DNA of 64,000 nt from Tahibacter harae (lineage in GTDB: Bacteria; Pseudomonadota; Gammaproteobacteria; Xanthomonadales; Rhodanobacteraceae). The notes below the pieces were generated by a model. That model was given only the letters and a program-made list of their open reading frames with translations, had not been told where the DNA came from and did not search any database. Positions 26,146 through 35,448 of this stretch are shown here, piece by piece (the stretch's first letter is position 1; each line of letters begins with the position of its first letter). The stretch lies in NCBI RefSeq assembly GCF_024437735.1, contig NZ_JANFQO010000007.1:1-64000 (forward strand). Direction: 5' to 3'. The translations under genes were made by a program, and so were the position numbers.

Positions 26146-29100
26146 TCAGCTCCGCTGGTTCAGGGTGATGGTGTCGGGCACGCCGGGCAGGAAGATCGCG
26201 AGCTGGGCCGGCCGCAGCCGGCCGTGGCGGTCACGGCCACCCGCAAATGCCGGCACGTCGCCGCGGCCGGCGGCATGCTTGTGCGCCGCACCCGCGCCAG
26301 GCTGTGCGATGTCGATGATCTCGCGCGCGATGGCAGCCTGAGTCGGCAGCTCGCGCGGGCCGCCGCGGTCCTTGAGCGTGCCTCTGGAAGCCACGCCGCC
26401 GAAGGCGTCGACATCGACATAGGCCACGCCGGGCACGGCCTGGATCGCCGCAACGATTTCGCAGCGCAGCGCCGGCTGGCCCAGGCGGCGGCGCTGGAAG
26501 CCGAACTGGTCCAGCAGCTGCGCGCGCACCGCGCCGGCGACCGGCTCCCAGTGATAATCCGGCAGCAGCTGGACATTCGCCGACAGCACCAGCGCGATCA
26601 GCTCGCGCATTTCGACCCGTACCGGCTGGTCCGGATCGCCGTGGCGCTGCAGGGCCAGCAGCAGGTTGCGGTACAGGTCCGAGTCGTTGTCGATGGGCGC
26701 ATCGTCCACGCCGGCGATGCTCACATGGACCAGCTGGCGCGCGCCGTCGCTGGCCTGCACCGCGCTGGCCTTGGCGATGCCGGCGAAGCGGCGGCTGAAA
26801 TCGGCGTAGTCGGAGACGGAGACCAGCCGCTCCAGCGCCAGTACCGACAGCGGTGCGTTTTCGCGTGCCAGGTCGCGGCTTTCGCGCCCGCCGCCGCCGG
26901 AGGCGCGCAGCGGATTGACCACGCCCTTGATGCCCTGCGGCCGGGTCTGCAACTGGCTGATCTGGCCGGCGCGCACATTGCCGGCCGCGCCGATGCCGCT
27001 GCGGTAGCGCGCCTTCAGGTTCTGCACGCCGCTGGGCAGGCGCTGGCCGTTGACGCCGTCGCCGAAGGTGAGCGTGACCGCGCCGGCATCGTCGGTGTCG
27101 CAGACGAAGCTGCGCGCGGCCGCGGCCAGTTCGCTCAGCGAATCGGCCTCGTGCCAGGTCACCTCGTTCACGCGCACCTGCAAGGTACTGGCCGCGCCAG
27201 CGGCGGTGGGCGCGGCGACGAAAGTCAGCGGCGGCTGCTTCAAGGTGAAACGCTGCAGCGCCTGCGCGCCGTCGCCGGAACCCAGCACTTCTTCCACCGT
27301 CGCACCATGGGTGGCCTGCACCACGTTGCCGTGTACGGCGACGCTGGCGCGGCGGTAGCGGTAGGCCAGCCCGGTCTTGAAGCTCAGCGTGGTATGAGCG
27401 GTGTCGCCGGGCAGGTTCGGGTCGTAGCCGTGGCGCACGGCGGTAATCATCATCAGTTCGGCCGTGCGCACACCGGCGACTTCGGCGATGTCGGTGCGCT
27501 CGCCGCTGACCACGACCCAGCGGCCCGAGCGCAGCTCCTTGTACAGGCCGTCCAGCTGGATCTCGCGCCCGGCGACGTCGTCGGCGATGGGCCGCTGCGC
27601 CAGCGGCAGCGCTTCGCTCTGCAGATAGAACTGGGTCGTGCGCAGGGCTTCGATGGTGTCCGGCTCGCCCTGCCCGTTGCTCACGCGGCGCCAGTCCTGG
27701 CCGTCGGGCGTGCTCAGGTCCAGCCGCGTGGACGGCCCGCTCAGGCCATAGGCCGTGCGCGGCGCGGTGGCCAGCGCGGTGATGCGCAGCACGCGGCAGT
27801 CGCCGCCGGTGTGCAGCAGCACATACCCGTCCACGGCGAGGTTGTCGTTGGCATGTTCCAGGAAGGCGTTGTCGCCGCGCTCGTCGCCGGCGTAGCGCCA
27901 TTCGCCCCACTCATCCTGCGGCTTGAGCGTACCGGCCGGAAACGCCTTGGCATCGGCGTCGGCATCGGGCGCCTTTTCGGTGCCGTCGTAGTAGCGCGCC
28001 AGTTTGCCGGCGGTGGCGCCGAACAGGGCCATGCGTGCGCGCAGCGCATAGACGTTGCGCAGCGGCGGCGGACGCTCGTTGAGCGTGGCGCCGGACCAGG
28101 CCGCGTAATAGCCCTCGCGCAGCAGCGGCGCGAAGTTGAGCAGCAGCTGGGTGCCGGGATCGGCGTATTCGCTGAAGCCGCGCGACGTATCGCCGTTGCC
28201 CGCGGCCATCAGCTTGAGCGTCTGCTGTGCCTGCGGCGTGGCGAAGGATTCGGCCAGGCTGCGCCGCAGCGACAGGCTGTTGCGCGGCTGCGTCTTGCGC
28301 TCCACCAGCAGCGCGCCGACGAAGGCTTCCGGACTGGTCGCCGGCACGCTGCGGCTGCCGCCCTGCAACACTGCCGCAATGCCGGTTTCCAGCTCCGTCA
28401 GCAGTTTCTGTATTTCCGGCGCCGGATCCTCGCCTTCCCCGTCGCCGATGTTCGGTGCCCAGTGCTGCGGCGCCATCTGCGTGCCCAGCCGCACCGCGGC
28501 GAGGATTTCCTCGCTGCGCGCCAGCACGCCGCTGCGCCCGCCGGTGGCGGCCAGCAGCGCGGTCACCTTGGCGATGAACTCCAGCAGCAGCACCAGGCAG
28601 GCACGCAGTTTCGCCGCCAGCGGCTTGAGCCGGACCAGGCTGCGGCTGTCCTCGAACTGCGTGTCCACGCCGTCGACGGTGCGCACGGCCGCGTCCGAGC
28701 CGTCCTCGGAAAAGATGTACAGCAGCTTGTCGCCCGGGCGCAGGCCGCTGTTGACACCGCTGAGGTGCAGTTCGTCCAGCAGCATCACGGTATAGCCGTC
28801 GATGTACTGCGGCATCAGCCGGCGCGCACGCAGGTCGTTCCATTCGCGCCGGGCGACAAGTTCCTCGCTGGTCTCGAAGAACTGCGGCTGCTCGTCCGGG
28901 CCGGGAATGCTCTGCGAACGCGCACCGGCCGGCACGCTGACCGGATCGGCCTGGTTGTCATCGACGGTATAGGCCAGATACGCACTCGCCGCCACGCCGG
29001 GCCGCAGGCGGTAGCCGACCAGCCGGGCCAGCTCCAGCACCGAGCGCCGCTCGGTCGCCGTGCCCAGATAGCCTTCGTTGGCGATGCGCTCCTGGTAGAA

Positions 29101-29424
29101 GCTCAGCACGTCGCCGACGCTGGCCCAGGCGTCGAGCAGCCCCAGCGAGAAATCGTCCGCGGCGCGCGTGGTGAGTCCGCCGAGCGGACGCAGGCGCAGC
29201 GGCGTCTGGCCGTCGGCGGCGAGGCCGTCGACTTCCATCGTCGCCAGGCGCGCCTGCATGCTGGCGTAGAAACCGGCATGGGTGCCTACGCGATAGTCCA
29301 GCGCGCCCAGTCCCGGGCGATTGTGGACAGGCCGCGGCGTCAGCCGCTGCACGCCGCCGCAGCAGTCGCACGCGCCCGGGGCGCAGCCGCCGCACGTGCA
29401 GTCGTGTCCGGATTCGCAAGTCAT
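26146..29424 (-). CDS. Large putative baseplate assembly protein (gpJ-like), eCIS
   Basis: A 1,092-residue protein with an unusual Cys-rich N-terminus (ten Cys within residues 3-23, pattern CTCGGCAPGACDCC). It is followed by the putative-baseplate-assembly signature (DYRVGTHAGFYASMQARLA, FSLGLLDAWASVGDVLSFYQ, LGTATERRSVLELARLVGYR). A baseplate J/gp6-like region near 790-900 contains LTFGDGVNGQRLPSGVQNLK and KARYRSGIGAAGNVRAGQIS. In contractile systems J-type proteins form the wedge ring around the hub. The Cys cluster is likely metal-binding. It lies directly downstream of a second J-type gene (12-bp gap). Confidence 0.82.
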   Translation of the reverse strand: MTCESGHDCTCGGCAPGACDCCGGVQRLTPRPVHNRPGLGALDYRVGTHAGFYASMQARLATMEVDGLAADGQTPLRLRPLGGLTTRAADDFSLGLLDAWASVGDVLSFYQERIANEGYLGTATERRSVLELARLVGYRLRPGVAASAYLAYTVDDNQADPVSVPAGARSQSIPGPDEQPQFFETSEELVARREWNDLRARRLMPQYIDGYTVMLLDELHLSGVNSGLRPGDKLLYIFSEDGSDAAVRTVDGVDTQFEDSRSLVRLKPLAAKLRACLVLLLEFIAKVTALLAATGGRSGVLARSEEILAAVRLGTQMAPQHWAPNIGDGEGEDPAPEIQKLLTELETGIAAVLQGGSRSVPATSPEAFVGALLVERKTQPRNSLSLRRSLAESFATPQAQQTLKLMAAGNGDTSRGFSEYADPGTQLLLNFAPLLREGYYAAWSGATLNERPPPLRNVYALRARMALFGATAGKLARYYDGTEKAPDADADAKAFPAGTLKPQDEWGEWRYAGDERGDNAFLEHANDNLAVDGYVLLHTGGDCRVLRITALATAPRTAYGLSGPSTRLDLSTPDGQDWRRVSNGQGEPDTIEALRTTQFYLQSEALPLAQRPIADDVAGREIQLDGLYKELRSGRWVVVSGERTDIAEVAGVRTAELMMITAVRHGYDPNLPGDTAHTTLSFKTGLAYRYRRASVAVHGNVVQATHGATVEEVLGSGDGAQALQRFTLKQPPLTFVAAPTAAGAASTLQVRVNEVTWHEADSLSELAAAARSFVCDTDDAGAVTLTFGDGVNGQRLPSGVQNLKARYRSGIGAAGNVRAGQISQLQTRPQGIKGVVNPLRASGGGGRESRDLARENAPLSVLALERLVSVSDYADFSRRFAGIAKASAVQASDGARQLVHVSIAGVDDAPIDNDSDLYRNLLLALQRHGDPDQPVRVEMRELIALVLSANVQLLPDYHWEPVAGAVRAQLLDQFGFQRRRLGQPALRCEIVAAIQAVPGVAYVDVDAFGGVASRGTLKDRGGPRELPTQAAIAREIIDIAQPGAGAAHKHAAGRGDVPAFAGGRDRHGRLRPAQLAIFLPGVPDTITLNQRS

Positions 29425-29436
29425 GCGCAGACTCCT

Positions 29437-32037
29437 TCAGCGCCCGCCGCCGATCTCGACCAGCAGACGGCCGCGCTCGGGATGGTTGGGATCGTTGTCC
29501 AGGCGCGCGATCTCGTGCGCCGCCAGGGTGAGCAGGCCGGCGTCCAGCTCGCCGGCGGCGGGTTCGCCGAACCGGCGCAGCTCCAGCACCGTGGCGCATT
29601 CCACGCCGGGCACGGCCTGGGCCGCGGCGGCGATGCGACTGGCATGTACCGGCTGGCCGAAGCTGAGTTCGTCCGGGTGGAAATAACCGCGTTTTCCATT
29701 CTGATACGTGCCGCTGCCCAGGCGGCGCAGCACCGCCGCGAGCACCTGGGCGCGGGCATGCCCCGGCAGCACGCAGATCTGCAGGCGCAGCAACAGCGGC
29801 ACGTAGCAGGCTGCGCGCGCATGCAGGTCATGGCCCATGCGGCGGTAGCGGCGCAGCTGCCGTTCCAGTTCACGCAGCAGCCCGGGGCTGGCCTGTGCGC
29901 CGCCCAGCGGATCCAGTGCGACATCGGCCTCGTACCAGCTGCCGGTCCACACCAGCCGCGCCGCGGCGCGCTGCAGGCGCGCATCGCGCTGGGCGATCCG
30001 GGCGTAGTCGTCCGCGGTGATGGCGCGCTCCAGACGCTGGCGGAAGGCCGCAGGCGCAAGCAGCTTGGCCGCAGCCATGGACTCGGGCTCGCTGCCGCCG
30101 CTGGCGGGCAGCGGATTGCGCACGCTCACCACGAGGCCGTCGATGCGGCGCCCGTGCAGCACCAGGCAGGCGATGGCTTCGGCGCCGACATTGCCGGCCA
30201 CGCCGTTGCCCAGCCGGTAGCGCGCACTGAAGCGGCTGCCGGCCGTCGGCGCGCGCCCCAGTTCGCCGTCGCCGAAGCGCAGGCAGGCCAGGCCGTCGTT
30301 GTTGATCTCGACCACGACATGACTGTCGTCGGCGGCACTGGCGAGCAGGTCCGGCCGCGGCAGCCACTGCCGGCCTTCGCTGTCGCGCAACTGCAGTGCG
30401 GCCGCGGCACTGCGCGGATCCTGGCGCAGGCACAGCGCCGCCGGCATCAGCACCGATGGCGCCGGCGCCTGCCAGGTCAGCGGCACTTCGGCCAGGCGCG
30501 GCCGGTACAGGCCCGCCGACTGCGTCACTTCGCCGGGGCTGTCCACGCAATCGCAGCAGGCGCCGGACTGGCGCACGGGCACGGCCTCGGGCAGTTCCTC
30601 GTCGCGGCTGCGGCCGTGATCGACCAGCAGCACGTTGCCGCGCGCGACGCTGATGCGGGCGAGGTAGGCGCAGTCCGGCACGCCGCCGTCCACCGGTGCG
30701 ACGCGGCGCAGCGCCGACAGGCACAGGCTGAAGGGCAGCGCGTCGGCGGCGTCCCATTCGACCTCCAGCAGCGGCTGGCCGCGCGTATCGGTGTCGCCGG
30801 CAGCGGCGCATTTTTCACCGGGGGAATGCTTTTCCGGCTTGCCGCCCTGCTCCGGCGCCGGCGTTTCCCCCGCGCCCGCAAGCACATCGTCGGACAGCGG
30901 CCGCACTGCACGCAGCCGCACGGCCCAGCGCCGCGACGGATCGGCGTGCTCGGGCACGCCGGTCTGCGCGCCGGCGACTTCTTCCAGGATCAGCACATCG
31001 CCCGGCTGCAAGCGCAGCTTGCGCGCACCGCCCGGACCGGCCCAGCCATCGACCAGGGTGGCGCGGGTCGCACCGCGTTCCAGGCAGCATTCGCGCCCGC
31101 CCCAGGTGTAGAAGGCGATCTCGTTGTGCGCCGCGTACAGCGGCAGGACTTGCGCCGGCGGCGCCAGCGCCTCGAAGTATTCGTAATCGGCCCTGGGCAG
31201 CCGTTCCAGCGTCACCGCGTCGATCAGGCCGGGCAGGCGGTCGAAGGCGTGGTTCAACGCGGTGATGAAGCCGATCTCGCCCGCGCGCAGATCGGTCACG
31301 TCCTGCGAGACCTGCACCTGCACCCAGGCGCGCGCATTGCAGCCCTCGTGCAGGAAATAGTCGACCAGGCGCGCATGCCGTCGCACCGAGATGCGCTGGC
31401 GCGCGGTGTCGAGATAGGCCTCGGTCGCGACCGCGTCCTGGTAATAGCTCAGATAATCGCCGGCATAGGCCAGCAGCTCCACCAGGGTCACGCCGAGGTC
31501 GGGCACGTGGCGCTCGCTCCAGCCGGGCACGCGCAGCGCGAGGCGGTCGTAGATCAGCTGGCGCAGCGCGGCGTAATCGCGCGCGAGGTAGTCCAGCACC
31601 GGCTCGTCCGGCGCAGGCGGCGCGCAGCCGCAGTCCGGCTTGCAGTCGAGCAAGGTGGGACAGCACTGGCGGAAGCGGAACGGGGCGCGCCCGTAGCGCG
31701 GATCCACGTCGTCCAGCCCTTGCAGCACGAGGTGATAGGTCGAGAAATCGCCCTGCCTGTCCAGGGTCAGACGCAGGCAGTCGTCGCGTTCGGCATCGTC
31801 GCTGGGCAGCGGATCGGCGTCGAGGATGCGGATGCCGCGTATGCGTTCGCCGCCGTCGATGCGCAGCAGCCGCGGCAGGTCCGGCCCATCTTCGCGCAGC
31901 GGCGGCGGCAGACGGCCGAGGAAATAGGCGTACAGAGTGAGGCCATCGTCGTCGACCTCGACGTAGTCCAGGCCGCTGCGGCCCGGCTTGGCGCGCACCG
32001 CGTCGCGGCGCGCATCGGTTTGGCAGTTCAGCTGCAT
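29437..32037 (-). CDS. Putative baseplate assembly protein (gpJ/Afp11-like), eCIS
   Basis: An 866-residue protein. After an N-terminal beta-rich part it has a Cys-rich stretch (CCPTLLDCKPDCGCAPP, about 125-141). It then has the J-family core DYLARDYAALRQLIYDRLAL, VTLVELLAYAGDYLSYYQDA and ARQRISVRRHARLVDYF. A baseplate domain follows (LRFGDGELGRAPTAG, FSARYRLGNGVAGNVGAEA). A second Cys group (SGACCDCVDSPG) is present around 495-510. It is paralogous in domain plan to the next gene. Wedge proteins of this kind connect sheath, hub and fibres. Confidence 0.82.
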   Translation of the reverse strand: MQLNCQTDARRDAVRAKPGRSGLDYVEVDDDGLTLYAYFLGRLPPPLREDGPDLPRLLRIDGGERIRGIRILDADPLPSDDAERDDCLRLTLDRQGDFSTYHLVLQGLDDVDPRYGRAPFRFRQCCPTLLDCKPDCGCAPPAPDEPVLDYLARDYAALRQLIYDRLALRVPGWSERHVPDLGVTLVELLAYAGDYLSYYQDAVATEAYLDTARQRISVRRHARLVDYFLHEGCNARAWVQVQVSQDVTDLRAGEIGFITALNHAFDRLPGLIDAVTLERLPRADYEYFEALAPPAQVLPLYAAHNEIAFYTWGGRECCLERGATRATLVDGWAGPGGARKLRLQPGDVLILEEVAGAQTGVPEHADPSRRWAVRLRAVRPLSDDVLAGAGETPAPEQGGKPEKHSPGEKCAAAGDTDTRGQPLLEVEWDAADALPFSLCLSALRRVAPVDGGVPDCAYLARISVARGNVLLVDHGRSRDEELPEAVPVRQSGACCDCVDSPGEVTQSAGLYRPRLAEVPLTWQAPAPSVLMPAALCLRQDPRSAAAALQLRDSEGRQWLPRPDLLASAADDSHVVVEINNDGLACLRFGDGELGRAPTAGSRFSARYRLGNGVAGNVGAEAIACLVLHGRRIDGLVVSVRNPLPASGGSEPESMAAAKLLAPAAFRQRLERAITADDYARIAQRDARLQRAAARLVWTGSWYEADVALDPLGGAQASPGLLRELERQLRRYRRMGHDLHARAACYVPLLLRLQICVLPGHARAQVLAAVLRRLGSGTYQNGKRGYFHPDELSFGQPVHASRIAAAAQAVPGVECATVLELRRFGEPAAGELDAGLLTLAAHEIARLDNDPNHPERGRLLVEIGGGR

Positions 32038-32059
32038 GTCGTTCCCCGGGGCCGGGCCG

Positions 32060-32416
32060 CTACGGCGTATGGCCGAAGCTGGCGCTGCGTTCCTCGCCGC
32101 TTTCGCGCACGCGGTATTTCAGGTCCACCTGCAGGCGCGAATCCCGCGCCGTCACCTCCAGCTCGCGCACTTCGATCACATCGCCCAGCCAGCGCTGCAG
32201 CGCCGCCTGCAGGGTGAACTGCAGCGTCGCCGCGAGTTCGGGGCTGTTGGGCGCGAACACCAGCTGCAGCAGGCCGCTGCCGAAATCCGGCCGGTTCACG
32301 CGCTCGCCCGGGCTGGTGAAGATCAGCTGCTCGATCAGGTCGCGCACGTGGTCGTCGCGGCCGGTACCGGCGCTGTGGCCGCGGCTGTCGAAGTGGTAGG
32401 GAAAGTCGATGTCCAT
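32060..32416 (-). CDS. gp25-like baseplate protein, eCIS
   Basis: A 118-residue protein of the GPW/gp25 family (T4 gp25, Afp9/Pvc9). Signatures are VRDLIEQLIFTSPGERVNRP and DFGSGLLQLVFAPN, followed by a helix and a C-terminal strand region. gp25 proteins nucleate sheath assembly on the baseplate wedge and have no lysozyme activity in contractile systems. A strong AGGAGG ribosome site lies just before the start. Confidence 0.92.
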   Translation of the reverse strand: MDIDFPYHFDSRGHSAGTGRDDHVRDLIEQLIFTSPGERVNRPDFGSGLLQLVFAPNSPELAATLQFTLQAALQRWLGDVIEVRELEVTARDSRLQVDLKYRVRESGEERSASFGHTP

Positions 32417-32425
32417 GCCGCCTCC

Positions 32426-32779
32426 TCACAGCGCCATGACGCGCAGCTGCATCGCCGCCACGATGGGCGGCCCTTGCGGAATCTGTTCCGGGCTCTGGCA
32501 CAGCGCCGGTGCCGGCCCCGTGCCCGGCGGCGGCTGCAGCAGCGGCGCCTGCCCCATGACCAGCACCCGCGCCGCCGGCATGGCCCATTTCACCAGCACG
32601 CAGGGCTGCGGCTTGCCGGTGGGCACGGTGAAGGGACAGCCGGCCACGACCAGCTGCGCCGTCACGGTCGCCACCGCCTGACCGGAGACCAGCACCCGCG
32701 TCTGCGTCGGCACCACGTTGACCGGCGCGCCATGGGTACATTTGCACTGTGCATTGAGATGGAAAAAGAAACCCGGCAT
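32426..32779 (-). CDS. PAAR-like spike-tip protein, eCIS
   Basis: A 117-residue protein starting MPGFFFHLNAQCKCTHGAPV, with a later segment AGCPFTVPTGKPQPCVLVKW and a final SPEQIPQGPPIV. This Cys/His-bearing beta pattern is the PAAR-like (Afp10-type) tip family found next to gpV spikes in eCIS loci. It would cap the spike and pierce the target membrane, with Cys/His residues probably holding a metal ion. Confidence 0.8.
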   Translation of the reverse strand: MPGFFFHLNAQCKCTHGAPVNVVPTQTRVLVSGQAVATVTAQLVVAGCPFTVPTGKPQPCVLVKWAMPAARVLVMGQAPLLQPPPGTGPAPALCQSPEQIPQGPPIVAAMQLRVMAL

Positions 32780-32789
32780 GCGCTGCTCC

Positions 32790-33320
32790 TCAGACGATGG
32801 TCATGGCGCCCATGTTGAAGTCGATGGCGTTGGCGACCAGGGTGATGACGGCGCCCTTGCCGTTGGAGATGTAGATGCCGGAATCGTTGACCACGATCAT
32901 GGCCCCGGCCGTGCTTTTCAGGATGATGCCGCCGCTGACCGGCGTGGGCGGCATGTCGCTGACCATCACGAGGTTCTGCAGCAGCGACTGTATGGCGATG
33001 TTGGGATCGGCCGGATTGCCCGCCAGGGCCAGGGTCGGCGGATCGCCCACGCCGAAGCGGCAGCCGCTCCAGATCGGCTTGCCCGGATCGCCCTGCTCGA
33101 ACTCCACCCACACGCCGGCGCCGGGCGGCGGCACCATGTACACGCCCATGGGCGCGCCGGTGGGGCCGGCCAGCGGCGTGCACGCCTCGCACCAGTTCGA
33201 CGGCACCACACCGAGCACGTCGGGCACCATGCACAGCAGGCGCCCGCGGAATTCCGGATCGACATTGTTGATTACCGTGCCGCGGTACTTGCCGTAGAAC
33301 TTCTTGCTGGGCTGGCTCAT
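32790..33320 (-). CDS. Spike protein, gpV/gp5-like (Afp8 C-terminal half)
   Basis: A 176-residue protein beginning MSQPSKKFYGKYRGTVINNV. It has the baseplate-assembly-protein-V OB-fold (DPEFRGRLLCMVPDVLG, PPPGAGVWVEFEQGDPGKPI) and a beta-strand C-terminus (GGIILKSTAGAMIVVNDSGI) that would form the trimeric spike needle. It overlaps the gpD-like gene by 4 bp; together the two equal a split VgrG/Afp8. The PAAR-like tip gene follows at once. Confidence 0.9.
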   Translation of the reverse strand: MSQPSKKFYGKYRGTVINNVDPEFRGRLLCMVPDVLGVVPSNWCEACTPLAGPTGAPMGVYMVPPPGAGVWVEFEQGDPGKPIWSGCRFGVGDPPTLALAGNPADPNIAIQSLLQNLVMVSDMPPTPVSGGIILKSTAGAMIVVNDSGIYISNGKGAVITLVANAIDFNMGAMTIV

Positions 33321-34444
33321 ACCGGCACCTTGGGCGTCAGGGAAATGAGGCCGTCGCGGCTGAGCTGGAAGTTCTGCTTGTATTCGCCGCGCTTGATGGA
33401 ATGGGTGACGCTGTCGACGTAGTACAGGCCGTCGTAGGCCAGGCCGGCGCCGCGCACGCCGACCAGCATGCGCGAGCGCAGCACGCGGCCGTAGCGCAGC
33501 ACATCCAGCGTGCCCGACGCCGTGATCGCGGAGGCTGCGTTGAAGACGATGCCGAGGATGCGCTGCGCGGCCTTGGCCGGATTGTCCTTGGCCGCGTCGT
33601 CCACCTGTTCCAGGCGCAACGGCAGCGCGGGCCTGGCCGTCAGCGACGGACGCAGCACGCTCACGTTGGGCACCGGAATCGGTATCACCACCTTGCCGGT
33701 GGCCGGATCCAGGATGTTGTACAGCACGATCTTCTTCTGCAGGCCGTCGTAGGAAAAGCTCAGGCTTTCCACATTGCTGGCCGCGTCCATGTTGATACTC
33801 AGCGCCGGCTGCGGCACCGGAATGCGGAGGTCCGGGCCGAAGTAGGCAATGCTCTGCCCCGGCAGCGGCCCGGGCTCGACGTAGAACACGTAGCCGGCCT
33901 GCGAGGCGAGATAGCGGATATAGCTGCGGTCCGTGCCCCACTGCACCGGGTTGTCGTTGGTCGGGATGGGGATGTCCGGCGGGATCGGCGGAATCGCGAT
34001 GGGAACGATGCCCAGCGCGGCGTAGCGCGCGAGGATGAGATAGACGCGGGCGATCTCGGGCATGCCCGGAAACGGGAAGCCGGTCAGGTCGATCAGGTCC
34101 ATCAACGCGCTGAGATCCTCGCCGGTCACGGTCAGCGTGGACTGGCCGGGATCGCTGCTGGGATTGAGTTCCTGCCGCGTGACCACGCCATCCATCAACA
34201 CCTGCGGCACGCCGGCGACGGTGGCGACCAGGATCACCCGCGTGGTGACGGGATCGAAATAGCCCGCCGGCAGCAGCGTGGTCAGCAGCGGCGATTGCTT
34301 GCTCAGGCTGAAGGTGAGCTGGAAGCCGCTGCTGTCCTTGCCGCTGGTGACCTGCACGCTGCTCAGCGCATCGACCACGGCCGCCGGCGCCGGCACCGGC
34401 ACGCCGGGACCGATCAGCAGGCTCAGATGCAGGCCCTGCAGCAC
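33317..34444 (-). CDS. Baseplate hub protein, phage late control gpD-like
   Basis: A 375-residue protein with a GTG start at 34444. The N-terminal part (VQVTSGKDSSGFQLTFSLSK, LDGVVTRQE-like segment with Gly-Val-Val-Thr) and ARYAALGIVPIAIPP match phage gpD / VgrG hub barrels. The C-terminal GAGLAYDGLYYVDSVTHSIK is typical of the last beta-strands of gpD. With the overlapping gpV gene it forms the hub-spike unit on which the tube starts. Confidence 0.85.
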   Translation of the reverse strand: MLQGLHLSLLIGPGVPVPAPAAVVDALSSVQVTSGKDSSGFQLTFSLSKQSPLLTTLLPAGYFDPVTTRVILVATVAGVPQVLMDGVVTRQELNPSSDPGQSTLTVTGEDLSALMDLIDLTGFPFPGMPEIARVYLILARYAALGIVPIAIPPIPPDIPIPTNDNPVQWGTDRSYIRYLASQAGYVFYVEPGPLPGQSIAYFGPDLRIPVPQPALSINMDAASNVESLSFSYDGLQKKIVLYNILDPATGKVVIPIPVPNVSVLRPSLTARPALPLRLEQVDDAAKDNPAKAAQRILGIVFNAASAITASGTLDVLRYGRVLRSRMLVGVRGAGLAYDGLYYVDSVTHSIKRGEYKQNFQLSRDGLISLTPKVPV

Positions 34445-34450
34445 GGCGGC

Positions 34451-34774
34451 TCAGCTCCGCGCCGGGGCGGGCACGCCCAGCGGCAGGGTGATGCGCAGGC
34501 GCCGGCCGCTGCGGCACAGCGCTTCGGGCTTGAGTTCACCGGCATTGGCGTCGCACAGGCGCCAGAACGCCTCGGCGTCGCCCAGTTCGTGCGCGGCGAT
34601 ATGGTCCAACCGCTCGCCCTCGCCGATCCGGTGTTCGCGCAGCAGGGCGAAGCGCTCCGGCGCGGGCAGGAAGCGGCGGCGCAGGTAGGGGATGCGGCGG
34701 CCGTCGGGGCCTTCGAGTTCGCCCAGTTCGGTGTCGTAGTAGCGGCTGGTCGGCGGGAAATTGTAGTTAGGCAT
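34451..34774 (-). CDS. LysM-like hub protein (Afp7-type C-terminal module)
   Basis: A 107-residue protein with GEGERLDHIAAHELGDAEAF-type LysM sequence, then WRLCDANAGELKPEALC and a terminal strand LRITLPLGVP. Such small LysM proteins lie between CIS tube-initiator and gpD genes in eCIS loci and bind at the baseplate hub, not at peptidoglycan. A good TAGGAG ribosome site precedes the ATG. Confidence 0.85.
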   Translation of the reverse strand: MPNYNFPPTSRYYDTELGELEGPDGRRIPYLRRRFLPAPERFALLREHRIGEGERLDHIAAHELGDAEAFWRLCDANAGELKPEALCRSGRRLRITLPLGVPAPARS

Positions 34775-34785
34775 TTTTTACACTC

Positions 34786-35439
34786 CTACGGTATGCCGCT
34801 GATGCCCAGTTGCGCGAAGCTGGCGCCGCGGGCCTGGCGCGCCAGCTGTTCCTTGCCTTGCAGGTAGGTCATGAACAGGCCGCCGCCCTTGGCGTCGAAA
34901 CCCAGGTCGTCGACGCTGAGCACGCGCAGGCCCAGGCTGAGCTTGGCGCGCAGCGGATTGAGGCCGGGATCGAAGGCTTCCTCGGTCACCGACAGCTCGG
35001 TGATGCGCACGGGCACGATGCGTCTGGAGCCGAATACGAACAGCGGCAGCGGCGCCAGCGCCGGCGCGATTTCCAGCGTGCCCGAAGCCGCCGCGCCGTT
35101 GGCCGCGCTGAGCTGGCTGCTGGCCGGATAGACCAGCACTTCCAGCGCCGCCAGCTGCGCGTGCAGGCCCAGTTGCACGGCCTGGCTGTCGTTGTTCTCC
35201 AGCGCGTCGCTGGCATCCAGCTCGGCTTCGAGCTTGATGGTTTCTATCGGCGGCCCCTTGAGGCGCAGTGCCTCCAGATGATCGCCGCTGTCCTGGCCCA
35301 CGCCGCGCACCTGCAGGCTGCGCTGCACGCTGTCGGGGTTGTACTGCAGCGCGATCAGGCGCAGCACCGCGCCGGTGGCGGGATCCACCAGCACCAGGCC
35401 GCCGCGGACCAGCCGGGGAGAATCGGGGAAGGCGGTCAT
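34786..35439 (-). CDS. CIS tube-initiator/hub protein (CIS_tube family, Afp7-like)
   Basis: A 217-residue protein with the contractile-injection-system tube-protein pattern: LIALQYNPDSVQRSLQVRG near residue 28, ETIKLEAELDASDALE, ELSVTEEAFDPGLNPLRAKL and an ending VLSVDDLGF. In Afp/PVC the corresponding protein joins hub and inner tube and carries a LysM module; here the LysM part is the next, separate gene. A GAGGA site is placed 8 nt before the ATG. Confidence 0.85.
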   Translation of the reverse strand: MTAFPDSPRLVRGGLVLVDPATGAVLRLIALQYNPDSVQRSLQVRGVGQDSGDHLEALRLKGPPIETIKLEAELDASDALENNDSQAVQLGLHAQLAALEVLVYPASSQLSAANGAAASGTLEIAPALAPLPLFVFGSRRIVPVRITELSVTEEAFDPGLNPLRAKLSLGLRVLSVDDLGFDAKGGGLFMTYLQGKEQLARQARGASFAQLGISGIP

Positions 35440-35448
35440 GGCCGGTCC

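Noticed and set aside
24076-32217. Plus-strand open frame of more than 2,700 codons
   Set aside because: It lies antisense to five well-recognised eCIS genes, has low-complexity Ala/Gly/Arg/Gln composition and no family motif. GC-rich third positions on the coding strand remove stops from the antisense frame.
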